Below are positions 11,153 through 24,575 of a DNA stretch of 64,000 nucleotides, piece after piece; position 1 is the first letter of the stretch, and each line of letters starts with the position of its first letter. This stretch comes from Diadophis punctatus similis (Eukaryota; Chordata; Lepidosauria; Squamata; Dipsadidae): assembly GCA_023053685.1 (NCBI GenBank), contig JALIGW010000003.1, positions 44,524,496 through 44,588,495 of the forward strand, read 5' to 3'. Position numbers and translations under genes: made by a program. The notes under the pieces are model-generated. The model did no database searches and was not told where the DNA came from. It saw nothing but the letters and a program-made list of their open reading frames with translations.

Positions 11153-11166
11153 ACAAACAAACAAAC
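11047..11166. repeat. (AATA)n microsatellite grown from the L2 tail
   Basis: About 27 AAAT units followed by three AAAC units, directly continuous with the L2 3' end. Confidence 0.95.
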
Positions 11167-11779
11167 TCCACTTTCCCTTGCACTGATGATGTTTCTAAAC
11201 AGGATAATGAAACATCTGCAGGAAAACAACACAAAATATCAAGAATCCAACAGTTCAACCTAGTGGTACATTTACTGTATTCTGGACAACTGCAGTACCT
11301 TAAACATGACTTGCATCAGGGCTTTGTAATTTGGTTATGCACAAAAATAATAGCACTGCATGTATTATACAAACTTGGAGTGGGCAGTGAAAATCTGCGG
11401 TTAATTCTCCTTGTCTCTAAACAGAGATAGAAAGTCAGTATAACATATAAACACTCACAAGGACTCTTCTGCTTCCAATTTTTAAACTCCCACAGAGGAC
11501 ACTGTGGCTGAAAAGTCTGAACCTTATTGCATCCTGTCTGCAGTGACTCTGACTCTAGTTAAGCCGTCACATTTAAAAAAAAATAGTAATACCAAAAAGA
11601 AAATAGCACCAAGTGTTAACCAAACCAGCCAGATTACTGATAAATAATAATAATAAGCTAAGTGCTATTAAACTCAAGTTACCCAAGTGCTGTTAAACTT
11701 AAGCCATCTGGAGCTGAAGAATTAATAAATGCTTTCTTCGGGTGAATTCCATGATACAGTTAGTCATTGAGTCACAATA
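11167..11779. other. Unassigned sequence
   Basis: No recognised exon or repeat apart from a short AATAAT run near 11642. Confidence 0.3.
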
Positions 11780-12260
11780 CTGGTAGTCCTCGACTTACAA
11801 CTTCAACGGAGCCCAAAATTTATGTTGTTAATTTTATTTTATTTATTTATTTATTTATTTATTGTTCTTCTATGCCGCCTTACTCCCTGAGGACTCAGGG
11901 CGGCGTACAACATTTTACGAGATGTTTGTTAAGTGAATTTTGCCCCATGTTACGACTTTTCTCGCCACAGTTGTTAAGTGAATCATTGCAGTTGATAAAT
12001 TGGTAACAGGGTTGTTAAATGAATCTGGCTTCCCCATTGATTTTGCTTGTCAAAAGATTGCAAACGATTATCACATGACCTTGGGACACAGCAATGGTCA
12101 TAAGTTTGAGTCAGTTGTCAAGCGCCTGAATTTTAATCACATGATCGTGGGAATGCTACAAAGGTTGTAAGTGTGAAAAAGGGCCATAAGTCACATTTTC
12201 CAGTGCTGTTATAACTCTGAAAGGTCACTAAATGAACTGTTGTAAATCAAGGACTACCCG
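11780..12260. mobile_element. Palindromic Tc/mariner-like element, copy 1, with nested L2 tail
   Basis: Ends CTGGTAGTCCTCGACTTAC and its inverted form TAAATCAAGGACTACCCG, bounded by TA at 11778-11779 and 12261-12262. The interior shows the family's phrases GTTAAGTGAAT and ACATGACC. Three more copies lie at 13456, 39601 and 59430. TA duplication and long terminal inverted repeats indicate the Tc/mariner (Tigger-like) superfamily; no transposase is encoded. Confidence 0.85.
11831..11920 (-). mobile_element. L2 LINE 3' tail inserted in the mariner-like element
   Basis: Plus strand shows a TTTA tail and then TTCTTCTATGCCGCC...GGGCGGCGTACAAC, the reverse complement of the L2 3' stem. It interrupts copy 1 between TGTTGTTA and GATGTTTGTTAAG. 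Confidence 0.85.
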
Positions 12261-12286
12261 TAGTTACTGACCAAAGAGCAGAAAAG

Positions 12287-12688
12287 TACTAGGACAGTGA
12301 TGGCGAACCATTTTTGGTTCGCGTGCCAAAAATGGGGGGGGGGTGCGGGGATCACGTATGTGCGTGCCCACACCCATAATTCCATGCACCCCCGCGCATC
12401 CGCGCATGACCCCCCCCCCACTTTCAGCATGCAATGGCACACCTATTTTTTGCTCTCTCCAGGCTCCAGAGCCTTTCTAGGAGCCTGGGGAGGGCGAAAA
12501 CGGCCTTCCCCACCCCCTCTGGAGGCTGGAAACAGCCTGTTTCCTGACTCCCAGTGGGCCCAGAAAGCCCGAAAATCAGCCGGTCGGTGCACACATGCGC
12601 GCCGGACCTGAGCTCGCGTGCCCACCGATATGGCTCTGTGTGCCACTTGTGGCACCCGTGCCATAGGTTCGCCATCATGGTATTAGGA
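12287..12688. mobile_element. hAT nonautonomous element (386 bp), CAGTGATGGCGAACC family
   Basis: Element 12295-12680 begins CAGTGATGGCGAACCATT and ends TAGGTTCGCCATCATGG. Flanking octamers TACTAGGA (12287-12294) and TATTAGGA (12681-12688) differ at one base. Same family as 29547, 31466 and 40024. Confidence 0.92.
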
Positions 12689-13455
12689 CAAGAGTAACTG
12701 AGTTTGAGGTAGGGGACGAAAGCTTAGAATATTGGTTGGAATGTTAGAATTATTTTATTTATAAGAGACTTAAAAGCGTGGCCTTTAAAGTGTTTTATAC
12801 AATGAAACAAAACAAAAATTAAAGGCGATACATTAAAAGGAAGAGTTTAAAAGCAATCTGAATAAAAATACTGGATTAGTGACATCTTTCCTTTTACAGA
12901 GGTCAGTATCCAGAAAACTGCTTAATAATACTAAAGAGACCAAACTGACCTACAAGAAAGACCATATGAAAAATAGAATAGAGGCACAGCAAGGCAAAAT
13001 ATTGCATGATCAGTCCGAACCGGCAGGAACCCACCCCTGCTTCGCAGTGCTGAACATGAAACCTTACTCCATATCTTCTAACTATCTTTTCTTCAAATAA
13101 ACAGAGCTACTACAAGGGAGAAAATTATAGCAGATCTTTGAAAAGGCCTTGCCTCACATCTCCAAGCTCTCTCTGTTACAAAAAGAGGGGAGGAAAGAGA
13201 GAGAAGTTCAAGCATCATTTGCATTGAGCATCATATTCCATCTATTCAAATATTCCTGTTAAGATATTCATTGCAGAGAAAGAATGCTTGAAATGTAGGG
13301 GGAATTCTGTGGGTGACAGAGAGAAGTTTGAGATAGGAAAGGAAAAAAAAATCCTGCTGAAGTTCTGGTTATGTTGCTAGGTTAGCAGTGACCTTAGTAC
13401 AGTTAGTGAAATCAAATACTGCTCCTCTACCCATCCACTCCTCTACCTGCACACA
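12689..13455. other. Unassigned sequence with a hAT end fragment
   Basis: 13012-13039 (CCGAACCGGCAGGAACCCAC... ) is the 3' end of the hAT family complete at 18517-18826. Upstream 12900-13010 follows a good splice-acceptor context and stays open for 37 codons, but no donor GT follows. The rest is unrecognised. Confidence 0.35.
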
Positions 13456-13855
13456 TAGGTAGCCCTTGACTTACAACCACAATTGAGCCCAAAATTTCTG
13501 TTGCTAAGCGAAACATTCGTTAAGTGAGTTTCCCCCCATTTTACGAGCTTTCTTGCCAGAGTTATTAAGTGAATCGCTGCAGTTGATAAGTTAGCAACGA
13601 GGTTGTTAAGTGAATCTGGCTTCTCCATTGACTTTGCTTGTCAGACGGTCGCAAAAGATGATCACATGACCCCGGGACACTGCAACCATCATAAATATGA
13701 GCCATTTGCCAAGTGTCTGAATTTTGATCCTGTTGACTATAGGGACGCTGCAACAGTTGTAAGTGTGAAAAATTGTCATAAATCACTTTTTTTCAATGCT
13801 GTTGTAACTTCGAATGGTCATTAAATGAACTGTTGTAAGTCAAGGGCTACCTGTA
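13456..13855. mobile_element. Palindromic Tc/mariner-like element, copy 2
   Basis: Ends GGTAGCCCTTGACTTACAAC and GTTGTAAGTCAAGGGCTACC, perfect inverses over 20 bases, bounded by TA. No internal insertion. Related to copy 1 and copy 3 but with a differing end sequence (CCCTTGAC instead of TCCTCGAC). Confidence 0.88.
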
Positions 13856-13885
13856 TATTTATACACACATGCACATGCACATGTA

Positions 13886-14301
13886 CATCATCATCATCAT
13901 CATCATCATCATCATAGCCATTGTCTAAAAGGCTTCTTCTACATGTTTCCAACCAATACGGTCCTGAGCTTTTTATTTTTGCCAATTGGGCCTGCAATAC
14001 TTGCTGATGTCTTCCATCCATCTTGTTTTAGGTCTCTTTCGTGGGCTTTTTATCAAGTGGGATCCATTCTATGACTGCCTTGGTCCACCTGCCATCAGTT
14101 CTTCTTGCTGTGTGACCAGCCCATTTCCACTGCACTTTCCACTTTACCCTCTTGATGATATTGTATACTTTCATTTGCTCTCTAATCCATGTGCGGATCT
14201 TTCTATCTATGCCGAGCATGTATTTTTCCATGGCTCTTTGCATCACTTGTAGCTTTTGTATCGATTGTGAGGTTAGTGTCCATGTTTCACTGGCATATGT
14301 T
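13886..14301 (-). mobile_element. RTE-clade LINE, 3' end with (ATG)n tail
   Basis: Minus strand 14336-14028 encodes RTE/Bov-B type C-terminal motifs: YASETWTLT, LQVMQRAMEKYMLGI, RTWIREQ and WAGHTARRTDGRWTKAVIEW, within about 90 open codons. The 3' end runs into a CAT/ATG repeat (13886-13915), the usual simple tail of such elements. The protein would be the end of the RT polyprotein; the element is heavily 5'-truncated, abutting a SINE. Confidence 0.88.
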
Positions 14302-14302
14302 A

Positions 14303-14535
14303 GAGCCGAGGTGGAGCAGTGGTTAAAATGCAGCACTGCAGTTCAGCAGTTTGGCAGATCAAATCTCACCAGGCTCAAGGTTGACTCAGCCTTCCATCCT
14401 TCCGAGGTGGGTAAAATGAGGACCTAGATTGTTGGGGGCAATATGCTGAACTCTGTAAACCGCTTAGAGAGGGCTGTAAAGCACTATGAGGCAGTATATA
14501 AGACTAAGTGCTATTGCTATTGCTACCTATTACCT
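14303..14535 (+). mobile_element. tRNA-derived SINE, copy 1
   Basis: Begins GAGCCGAGGTGGAGCAGTGG (box A region) with a box B-like GATCAAATCTCACC, followed by the family body GGTTGACTCAGCCTTCCATC and GTAAACCGCTTAGAGAGGG, and a tail of GCTATT repeats. Other copies at 39039, 45567 and 60510. Confidence 0.88.
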
Positions 14536-14554
14536 GATCTAACATTTACTTGCA

Positions 14555-14800
14555 CATATGAACTCACTACCTGACTCTGTGGTTTCATCACCAAACCCCC
14601 AAAACTTTACCCTTAGACTATCCACTGTTGACCTCACCCGATTCCTAAGAGGTCAGTAAGGGGCGTGCATAAGTGCACCAGCGTGCCTACCTTCCCTGTC
14701 CTAATGTTCCCGCTTATCAGTACCCATCTTATGTATATAAACAATGTTTTATCTATGTATATTACCAACATGTACTTGACAAATAAAAATAAATAAATAA
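14555..14800 (+). mobile_element. Jockey-superfamily LINE 3' end
   Basis: Matches the last ~35 codons (LPDSVV... region ending FLRGQ) and 3'UTR of the copy at 49398-50615, including AAGGGGCGTGCATAAG, and ends TTGACAAATAAAAATAAATA. Confidence 0.85.
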
Positions 14801-14912
14801 AATATACATACTATACATATACATATACATCATATATGTAATGTTTTGTGTGAGAAGCTCCTTTGAGCTACATCCAACTCTGCTTCTTCCTTTCTTGTTT
14901 ATTCGGACACAG

Positions 14913-15043
14913 ACACCGAGCATGGGAGTTTCGTTGGAACTTAGTTTCCCAGAACAGGAATGCCAAATATGTCATCAACCACCTGTTCCATAACATCGAG
15001 CCCAAGAGACACAAAGGAAGGTGTTCATTAACCTTTGGGAAAG
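14913..15043 (+). CDS. Candidate internal exon of an unidentified gene
   Basis: Preceded by a long pyrimidine tract ending CACAG (acceptor AG at 14911-14912) and followed by GTAAGG (15044-15049), a strong donor. The only fully open frame has one leading base, 43 codons (starting HRAWEFRWNLVSQNRNAKYV, ending ...LTFGK) and one trailing base. The composition is ordinary globular protein with W, H, N, and no repeat. The downstream candidate exon at 15256 joins in phase. I do not recognise the protein. It could be chance, but the paired signals make a real exon plausible. Confidence 0.45.
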
Positions 15044-15255
15044 GTAAGGGAAAAAAAACTTTAGTTTTTACTTTCAGTGGGTGTAAGAGGAGGCAGCAAT
15101 CTTATGTTTATAGAGGGCAATCGACTGCTTTAAATCCTCTATTTTAGTATGCCGTGAAAATTCTTATCTCTCTTTACTGTGTAAAATGTCTGGGTAGCTT
15201 CTGCTAAATTCAAACCAGCAGCCCAATAGCTTGATTGCTCTCTCTCTCTCTCCAG

Positions 15256-15338
15256 TCCCACAAGGAAGAGATGGGAGCCATTATACTTCTGTTCCAGAAT
15301 CAAAAGAACGGCTACCAATCCCCAGAGGACCCCACTGA
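15256..15338 (+). CDS. Candidate terminal exon of the same unidentified gene
   Basis: Preceded by a CT-rich tract ending CCAG. Joined to the exon ending at 15043, the split codon GTC and 26 further codons (PQGRDGSHYTSVPES, ending IPRGPH) run to TGA at 15336-15338. The two pieces give a 70-residue C-terminal segment. No AATAAA is evident within the next few hundred bases. If the exons are real, the upstream exons would lie 5' of 14913, possibly beyond the transposon-filled stretch. Confidence 0.4.
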
Positions 15339-16017
15339 ACAGTTATCCAACATCTTGCTCTGCAATCTATACCAGGTAGTTACCCAGATGATCCAGCGAG
15401 CTCAGACCATAAAACCCACCCAAACTAGGCCTTCTCTCAGACACAGCCTCTGCACATCCTGCCACCAGAGCCTACAATTTGGCTTTAGGTGCCTGTTTCC
15501 TTGCCAAATAGATACTGTCTCCTTTCTGGCTCAAAGCAAACAGCGTGTACTTACTTCTAAGACCAGATGAGTTCCTCATTGATTGAGCGCTGGTACAGGG
15601 ATAGGCTACAGAGTTTCAACTGCAGGCCCAGGATGTGGGCAGGAATAAGAAAGGTTGACCAGTTCAAGGAGGGCTTGTCTGATGAAATCTGTAGTGAGCT
15701 TTAATCTGTTTGGCCATACAGTAGTAGATGAAAGGAGGAACTGTGGGTGAGCACAGGCAGGAAGGGAAGACAGCACTTTGTACATTTCTTATTTCCTCCT
15801 TTTCTTTCTTCTACAGATTGCAGTCCTTAAAAATTGTTAAAATCGTGCAGCTGTGGGTCAGCAGAATTGAACATTCTGCTTATAGAAAGGAATATCTGAC
15901 CATTTCACATGACAGTGTGTGTCAACTCTTTAATTCAGCCATCTAGCTGTGCCTTAACAAATCACAGGCATAAAGGTGTTCCCTGCCTGTGTCTTGACGG
16001 GCAGTTTTTGAGTATGG
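15339..16017. other. Unassigned sequence; possible 3'UTR of the candidate gene
   Basis: No recognised repeat. Frames present are short and featureless. Confidence 0.25.
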
Positions 16018-16025
16018 ATTTAATG

Positions 16026-16224
16026 CAGCAGCCCCCAAATTTTGGGGCACCGAGGACCAGTTCCATGAAGAGAGGTTTTTCCCAGGGCCAGAGGGGGTAT
16101 GGTTTCATTTCTGCCTGCATCCGGTGGATGGAGCTTCGCTTCTTTGTGCAGCCCGGTTTGTGGCATGCCACAGCCTGATGCCGGTCCATAGACCGGGGGT
16201 TTAGACTGGGGATTGGGGACCCTG
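16026..16224. mobile_element. hAT-like element (199 bp), old
   Basis: Starts CAGCAGCCCCCAAATTTTGG, has the conserved GGACCAGTTCCATG phrase, and ends GGGATTGGGGACCCTG. Flanking ATTTAATG (16018-16025) and GTCTAATG (16225-16232) agree at six of eight bases. Confidence 0.7.
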
Positions 16225-16631
16225 GTCTAATGGACTCCTGAAAGATTATGATGATATAAGAGGATGGGCAGCCAAGGTGACACCATCTTGAACTAATATC
16301 TTCACTGCTATGTTAACTTTAGCTTCTGTATTCCTAAAGGAGGAACTCCTTCAGGAACTGCTAGCCATCCCAAAGATTCTTACAAATGTTCTGTCATTGC
16401 CAGAAAGCATCCCTACACAATTAAGAATCTGGATGCCAATATGTATTGACCGTTATCAGTGGTATCATAAATCAATCTGGCAGTTTTTTTTTAATGGAAA
16501 ATCCCAGAAAGTGTCAAAATACCGATGGTGCAGAAACGTTGTAGCATTTTTCCCTTTCTAAAAATGTGTGTTCATCTGAATGGATCAGCCTTGACTGTCA
16601 GTTGGTAATTTACCACATCCAGGTAATGTTA

Positions 16632-16710
16632 ACAGATTAACAGAGTCGGAAGGGACCTTGCAGGTCATCTAGTCCAACCCACTGCCCAAGCAGGAGACCC
16701 TTACTGTTGA
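16632..16710 (-). mobile_element. CR1 3' tail fragment
   Basis: Plus strand GGAAGGGACCTTGCAGGTCA and AGTCCAACCCACTGCCCAAG are the reverse complement of the CR1 3' end. Confidence 0.8.
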
Positions 16711-17379
16711 CCTGAAGGAAGGGTCTGAATATTAGGAGCATGGACTAGACAGACAAGCTATTAGCTATTTATCAGCAATCAGCTCAAAATATTCCCCTGC
16801 CAACCGAAGTGGATAATACATTTGGTTAGCTAGTCACAGAACACACAAGAAGACAAGAAAAGGAATCACGACAATCACTACCATGCTGGCATGGCATGAC
16901 AGCTTTCCATTCATTCCTGTGGAAAATCTCTTCGTTTCTTTCAGGGAGTTTGAAAAGAATTGAATTAGGTTGGGAAAGTTAGCCATGCATGCTGCTCTGG
17001 GCACTCCGGAAGAAGGACATAGGAATGGATAAATTATTAGTAGATCCAGGCCTGCTCAAATAATTCGTTTAAAATTATTTTATTATTCTTATGTTTATGT
17101 TTTGGCTTGATTTATTTATTTATGTTTGTTTGTTTATTTATATGTTGATGTAATGTAATGCTTGGGTAAACAGTTTGGTCTCACTCTAATTCGCAGCCTT
17201 AGAATCTTATGAATGAGGAATCATAAAGAGGGGCTTCAAAGAAGGAATCAATAAAAGTGAGGCTTCTGCCCAGGTTGGTTCTGTCATAACAGGCAGACAG
17301 AGTCTGGCTCGGACAGGCCATGATACTGGAGGACCAGAGCAATTGCAAGGCAGGTGCTTGGTGGCTTTCCTTGCATCAC
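16711..17379. other. Unassigned sequence
   Basis: Contains a TTTA/TTTG-rich patch at 17101-17150; otherwise nothing recognised. Confidence 0.3.
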
Positions 17380-18346
17380 CTTTAGTATAAGGTGACCAGA
17401 CGTCCTGATTTTGGCGGGACACACCCGCTTTTTCACCATTTGTCCCGCGTCCTGCCCGCCCTCTTAAAAAGTCCCGATTTCTTGAAAGAATGCCTGACTA
17501 GGGCATTCTTTCAAAAAATCGCCCTGAAAGGCAGCAGGCCTCTCAGCTCGGGCCGGCTGTGGGCAGCGTTGGCGGCGGGCGGGCGTCCCGCGTTGTTGAC
17601 TCCTCCGGCGGCGGCTGGAAGCTGGGGGGAGGGGGAAGGGAGGCTGCTCCTCCTCTCCTTCCCCCACCCCATCCCTAGCCCCGCCCTCGGAGGCGCCGCT
17701 GCTGTTGGGAGGGGTGAGGGACGAGGAGCCGTCGCCGCTTTGAATTTACATCACGAGCGGCGCAAACAGCCCTTCCTCGTCCCCCTCCCCTTTCTTCCCC
17801 CCGCCGCCTCGCTGCCGCCGTTGCCCTGGGGCCGGGCGGGCGACCGGGAGACCGCGGCGCTTGGATGCTTGGAGCAGGTAAGCTGCCAGCTACTCCTTTC
17901 CCCGTCTCCCGCCTCCCGTTCGTTGCTTGCCAGCCCGGCCGAAGGGAAGGCGGGAGGCGAGGAAAGGCCTCCCGAAAGGAGGGGAGGCTTCGGGAGCCCG
18001 CCTCCCTTTCGGGCCGAAAGGGAGGCGGGCTCCCGAAGCCTCCCCTCCTTTCGGGAGGCCTTTCCTCGCCTCCCGCCTTCCCTTCGGCCGGGCTGGCAAG
18101 CAACGAACGGGAGGCGGGAGACGGGGAAAGGAGGCAGCTTACCTGTCGCGAGCTGCAGGCATCCAAGCGTCCTCCCGCCTCCCCCCTCCCCCCCACCTCA
18201 CCTGGACGCCGACATTTGCTGTTTTGCCCTCTGCGCATGCGCAGCGTTCTGCGCATGCGCAGAGGGCAAAACTCAAATGGAGAAACCCACCCCCGTCAAT
18301 GGTGTCCCACTTGAAGAAAAAAAAATCTGGTCACTTTACTTTAGTA
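17380..18346. mobile_element. hAT-like element (951 bp), TAAGGTGACCAGAC family, copy 1
   Basis: Element 17388-18338 begins TAAGGTGACCAGACGTCC and ends AATCTGGTCACTTTA, inverse ends, with exact flanking octamers CTTTAGTA at 17380-17387 and 18339-18346. The 8-bp duplication supports hAT. The subterminal phrases GTCCCGCGTCCTGCC and CAATGGTGTCCCAC recur in copy 2 at 41927. The CpG-rich interior contains a 239-bp palindrome. Long open frames across it (up to 359 codons) are GC-driven and have mirrored copies on both strands, so they are not taken as genes. Confidence 0.9.
17894..18132. repeat. Perfect palindrome, two 119-bp arms with a 1-base centre
   Basis: Sequence is symmetric about position 18013 (CCCTTTCGG G CCGAAAGGG). 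Beyond 17894 the left side has a 6-base insertion, after which GGTAAGCTGCC and, less well, GCTTGGATGC still pair with the right flank. Identical peptide strings are encoded from the same arm on both strands, confirming the inversion. Confidence 0.95.
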
Positions 18347-18516
18347 GCTCTTTAACCAACCAGATGTGTTGTTTAGGCTGCGCCATCCCCACAGCAGAAG
18401 GTTCATCTAGATCTATCAGTCTAACTTTCCCTGCTGGGAAGTGGCAAGACAGTGTTATGTCCATCAGATAATATAATGGTATGTAGGAATGACCTTGAGA
18501 GGCAGGTCAATGAGAT

Positions 18517-18826
18517 CAGGGGTGGGTTCTAACTTACCTTGCTGCCGGTTCACTTCCTCCCGCACCACGTGGGTGCACATGTGTTGTGCAGCCGCGCGGC
18601 GCGTGCGCATGCACAGTGCCAAAAGCCCAGCTTCTGCACATGCACAGAAGCAAAAAACAGCTTTGGCACGTCCGCAGAAGCGAAAAACAAGATGGCGGCT
18701 ATAGGCGCCGAGAGAGCCGGTTCAGGGGCGTGGCCAGCCGGCCATTGCTGCCAGTTCGGTGAGCGGGGGGAAATTCCCGCTACCAGTTCTATAGAACTGG
18801 TCCGAACCGGCAAGAACCCACCTCTG
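18517..18826. mobile_element. hAT nonautonomous element (310 bp) with 8-bp TSD
   Basis: Begins CAGGGGTGGGTTCTAAC, ends AAGAACCCACCTCTG. Exact duplication AATGAGAT at 18509-18516 and 18827-18834. Interior has CATGCACAGAAGC-type inverted motifs. Confidence 0.95.
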
Positions 18827-18834
18827 AATGAGAT

Positions 18835-19440
18835 GCTATAGAGAGAACAGTGACATAAAAGGTAGCTTAGCCTGCAGCAGGAATATGGGTGGGGAAAGAG
18901 ATTCAGAAGAGAACCCCTAGTTTTGCAGCTACAAAGTGAAGAGGGAAAGAGAAATACTTTCAGACTTGCAAGATGTTGTTAATATAACCTGACAAAAAAG
19001 CAGAATTAGCTCATCTGGTTTACTTTGTAAGGTTGACAGATAATGCATATGTACTGTAGAGCACAGAAAGACCACTGGGTTTGGTGGAACTCACTCGTGT
19101 TTAGAGCTATAATTTTGGCTTGTATTGTTAAAGCTGAGTAACTGACAAAAGAAACCAAATCATTTTTAAAATGACGACCCTACTGAGCTACACAATATCC
19201 TTCCTGAGCTAAGAAACTTCTGTTCTGCAGAGCTCTGATATCTTCAATTAGAAGAGGAGGTCATATTTATTTCATTGTATAAAATATTCTGTTCTCTTTG
19301 TTCCCACACTTCTACTGCCAACAGTTTTTAACTTTTTCTCCTCCAGATGTGTTGAACCCCAATTTCCCAAACAGCATATCAAATATTCCGTTCATTACAT
19401 TTAGAAAAGACTAAACTGGGGAGGGCTGCTCAGAAGTAAT
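18835..19440. other. Unassigned sequence
   Basis: AT-rich, no clear exon; 19344-19375 vaguely resembles the inner part of an old hAT repeat. Confidence 0.3.
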
Positions 19441-19446
19441 TATGCC

Positions 19447-19495
19447 GGCTCTCTCTCTCTCTCCCTCCCCCGGGCTCTCTCTCTCTCTTCTGTCT
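19447..19495. repeat. (CT)n microsatellite leading into the TATC array
   Basis: Two CT runs separated by CCCTCCCCCGGG. Confidence 0.9.
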
Positions 19496-19498
19496 AAT

Positions 19499-22945
<3,447 letters not shown>

Positions 22946-23222
22946 AATACCACTCACCAAGCAACTTCATATACACTTCTTTCAAAATAACTGACCCTCA
23001 GGAATTGGTTCACTACTATGCCTTTAAATGAAGATGATGGCAGGGACTGGTAGTTCAAAACAGTTTTTTTTGTTCAATGAGAAGACAATTTGTATGATCC
23101 AATATTGCAGAGCTGGAATTCTATTTGAAGCCAGGAGCTTGGCACTGGCACCCATGGTTTTTTTTTTTAATGATCTTTCTGATTTTAAAAAGAGCTTTTT
23201 CCAGCTGGGGTGTGTGCAAAGG

Positions 23223-23223
<1 letters not shown>

Positions 23224-23288
<65 letters not shown>
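23224..23288. repeat. (CA)n microsatellite
   Basis: About 32 CA units. Confidence 0.97.
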
Positions 23289-23289
<1 letters not shown>

Positions 23290-23545
23290 CAGTCTGGTTA
23301 CTGTAGAAACAAAATTGGCACTGGGATGGAACACAGTCCCAGAGCTAATTATGGTAATTACAGGCTCACACCAGCTGCTCAGGAGGTCCACGGACCTTCG
23401 GTAACTTATGTAGAAAAGCAGCCACTCTGGGGACTTTTGAATTCTGTCTGCTTGCCTGGTACAACCAGATTTTAAAAGGTGGGGGGCAAAAGGGAGAACT
23501 GTGCCTTAAAGCAAGTGTGAGCTTAACTCAAAGATCATGCTCCAA

Positions 23546-23553
23546 ACAACTAT

Positions 23554-23632
<79 letters not shown>

Positions 23633-24330
23633 TTATTTGTCAAAACATGTGCAAGATAACAGGTATGGTATAAACACAAGCAAAGTAGGTACAGGTAAAT
23701 TTGGACAATAGGACATTAAGACAGGAACGGTAGGCACAATGGTGCGCTTATGCACGCCCCTTACAGACCTCTTAGGAATGGGGAGAGGTCGACTGCAGAC
23801 AGTCTAAGGTTAAAGTTTTTGGGGTTTGGGGGAAGAAACCACAGAGTCAGGTAGTGCATTCCAGGCATTGATCACTCTGTTGCTGAAGTCGTATTTTCTG
23901 CAGTCGAGTTTCGAGCGGTTTACATTGAGTTTGAATCTATTGTGTGCTCGTGTGTTGTTGCGGTTGAAGCTGAAGTATTCATTGACAGGTAGGACATTGT
24001 GGCAGATGATTTTATGTGCTACATTTAGATCAGATCAAAGGCGACGTAGCTCTAAGTTATCTAAGCCCAAAATTTCAAGTCTGGTGGAATAAGGTATTCT
24101 GTTGCGAGCAGAGGAGTGGAGGACTCTTCTTGTGAAATATTTCTGGACTCTCTCAATTGTATTAATGTCCGATATGCAGTGCGGGTTCCAGACAGGTGAG
24201 CTGTATTCGAGGATTGGTCTGGCAAATGTTTTGTATGCTTTGGTTAGCAGAATGATATTGCCAGAGAAGAAGCTACGCAAGATTAGGTTAACAACTCTTA
24301 GTGCCTTTTTGGCAATGTTGTTACTATGGG
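23546..24330 (-). mobile_element. Jockey-superfamily LINE 3' portion with (TAAA)n tail
   Basis: Tail TTTA at 23549-23635, then 3'UTR, then the reverse-complemented RT C-terminal region. On the minus strand the frame includes VNLILRSFFSGNIILLTKAY, FARPILEYSSPVWNPHCISD, INTIERVQKYFTRRVLHSSA and RLEILGLDNLELRRL, matching the copies at 34600 and 49398. Upstream (5') it ends at the CTT repeat at about 24331. Confidence 0.88.
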
Positions 24331-24575
24331 CTCTTCTTCTTCTTCTTCTTCTTCTTCTTCTTCTTCTTCTTCTTCTTCTTCTTCTTCTTCTTCTTCTTCT
24401 TCTTCTTCTTCTTCTTCTTCTTCTTCTTTTTCTTTTTCTTTTTCTTTTTCTTTTCTTCTTCTTCTTCTTCTTCTTCTTCTTCTTCTTCTTCTTCTTCTTC
24501 TTCTTCTTCTTCTTCTTCTTCTTCTTCTTCTTCTTCTTCTTCTTCCTCTTCCTCTTCCTCTTCCTCTCCCCTCCC
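24331..24575. repeat. (CTT)n / (CTTTTT) microsatellite of ~245 bp
   Basis: CTT runs separated by a TTTTTC stretch at 24425-24455 and ending in CCTCTT units. It generates long Leu/Phe/Ser or Lys/Arg frames that are not genes. Confidence 0.97.

Larger units (their letters stand above)
8936..11166 (+). mobile_element. L2-clade LINE, 5'-truncated, with AATA tail
   Basis: Covers the ORF2 linker, the whole reverse transcriptase, the C-terminal region, a short 3'UTR with the GCCGCCCTGAGTCC / GGGCGGC stem, and an expanded AATA tail (11047-11150). The endonuclease domain and any 5'UTR are absent. It is the longest LINE in the window. Confidence 0.92.

Noticed and set aside
10880..11258. Three overlapping minus-strand frames with LFIYLFIY repeats
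   Set aside because: Translation of the AAAT tail of the L2 element.
12900..13010. Possible exon of 37 codons after a splice-acceptor-like site
   Set aside because: No donor GT follows and a hAT end starts directly after it; kept only as a note.
17392..18471. 359-codon plus-strand frame and overlapping frames on both strands
   Set aside because: Lies in a CpG-rich hAT-like element with a palindrome; identical peptides arise on both strands, and no domain is recognisable.
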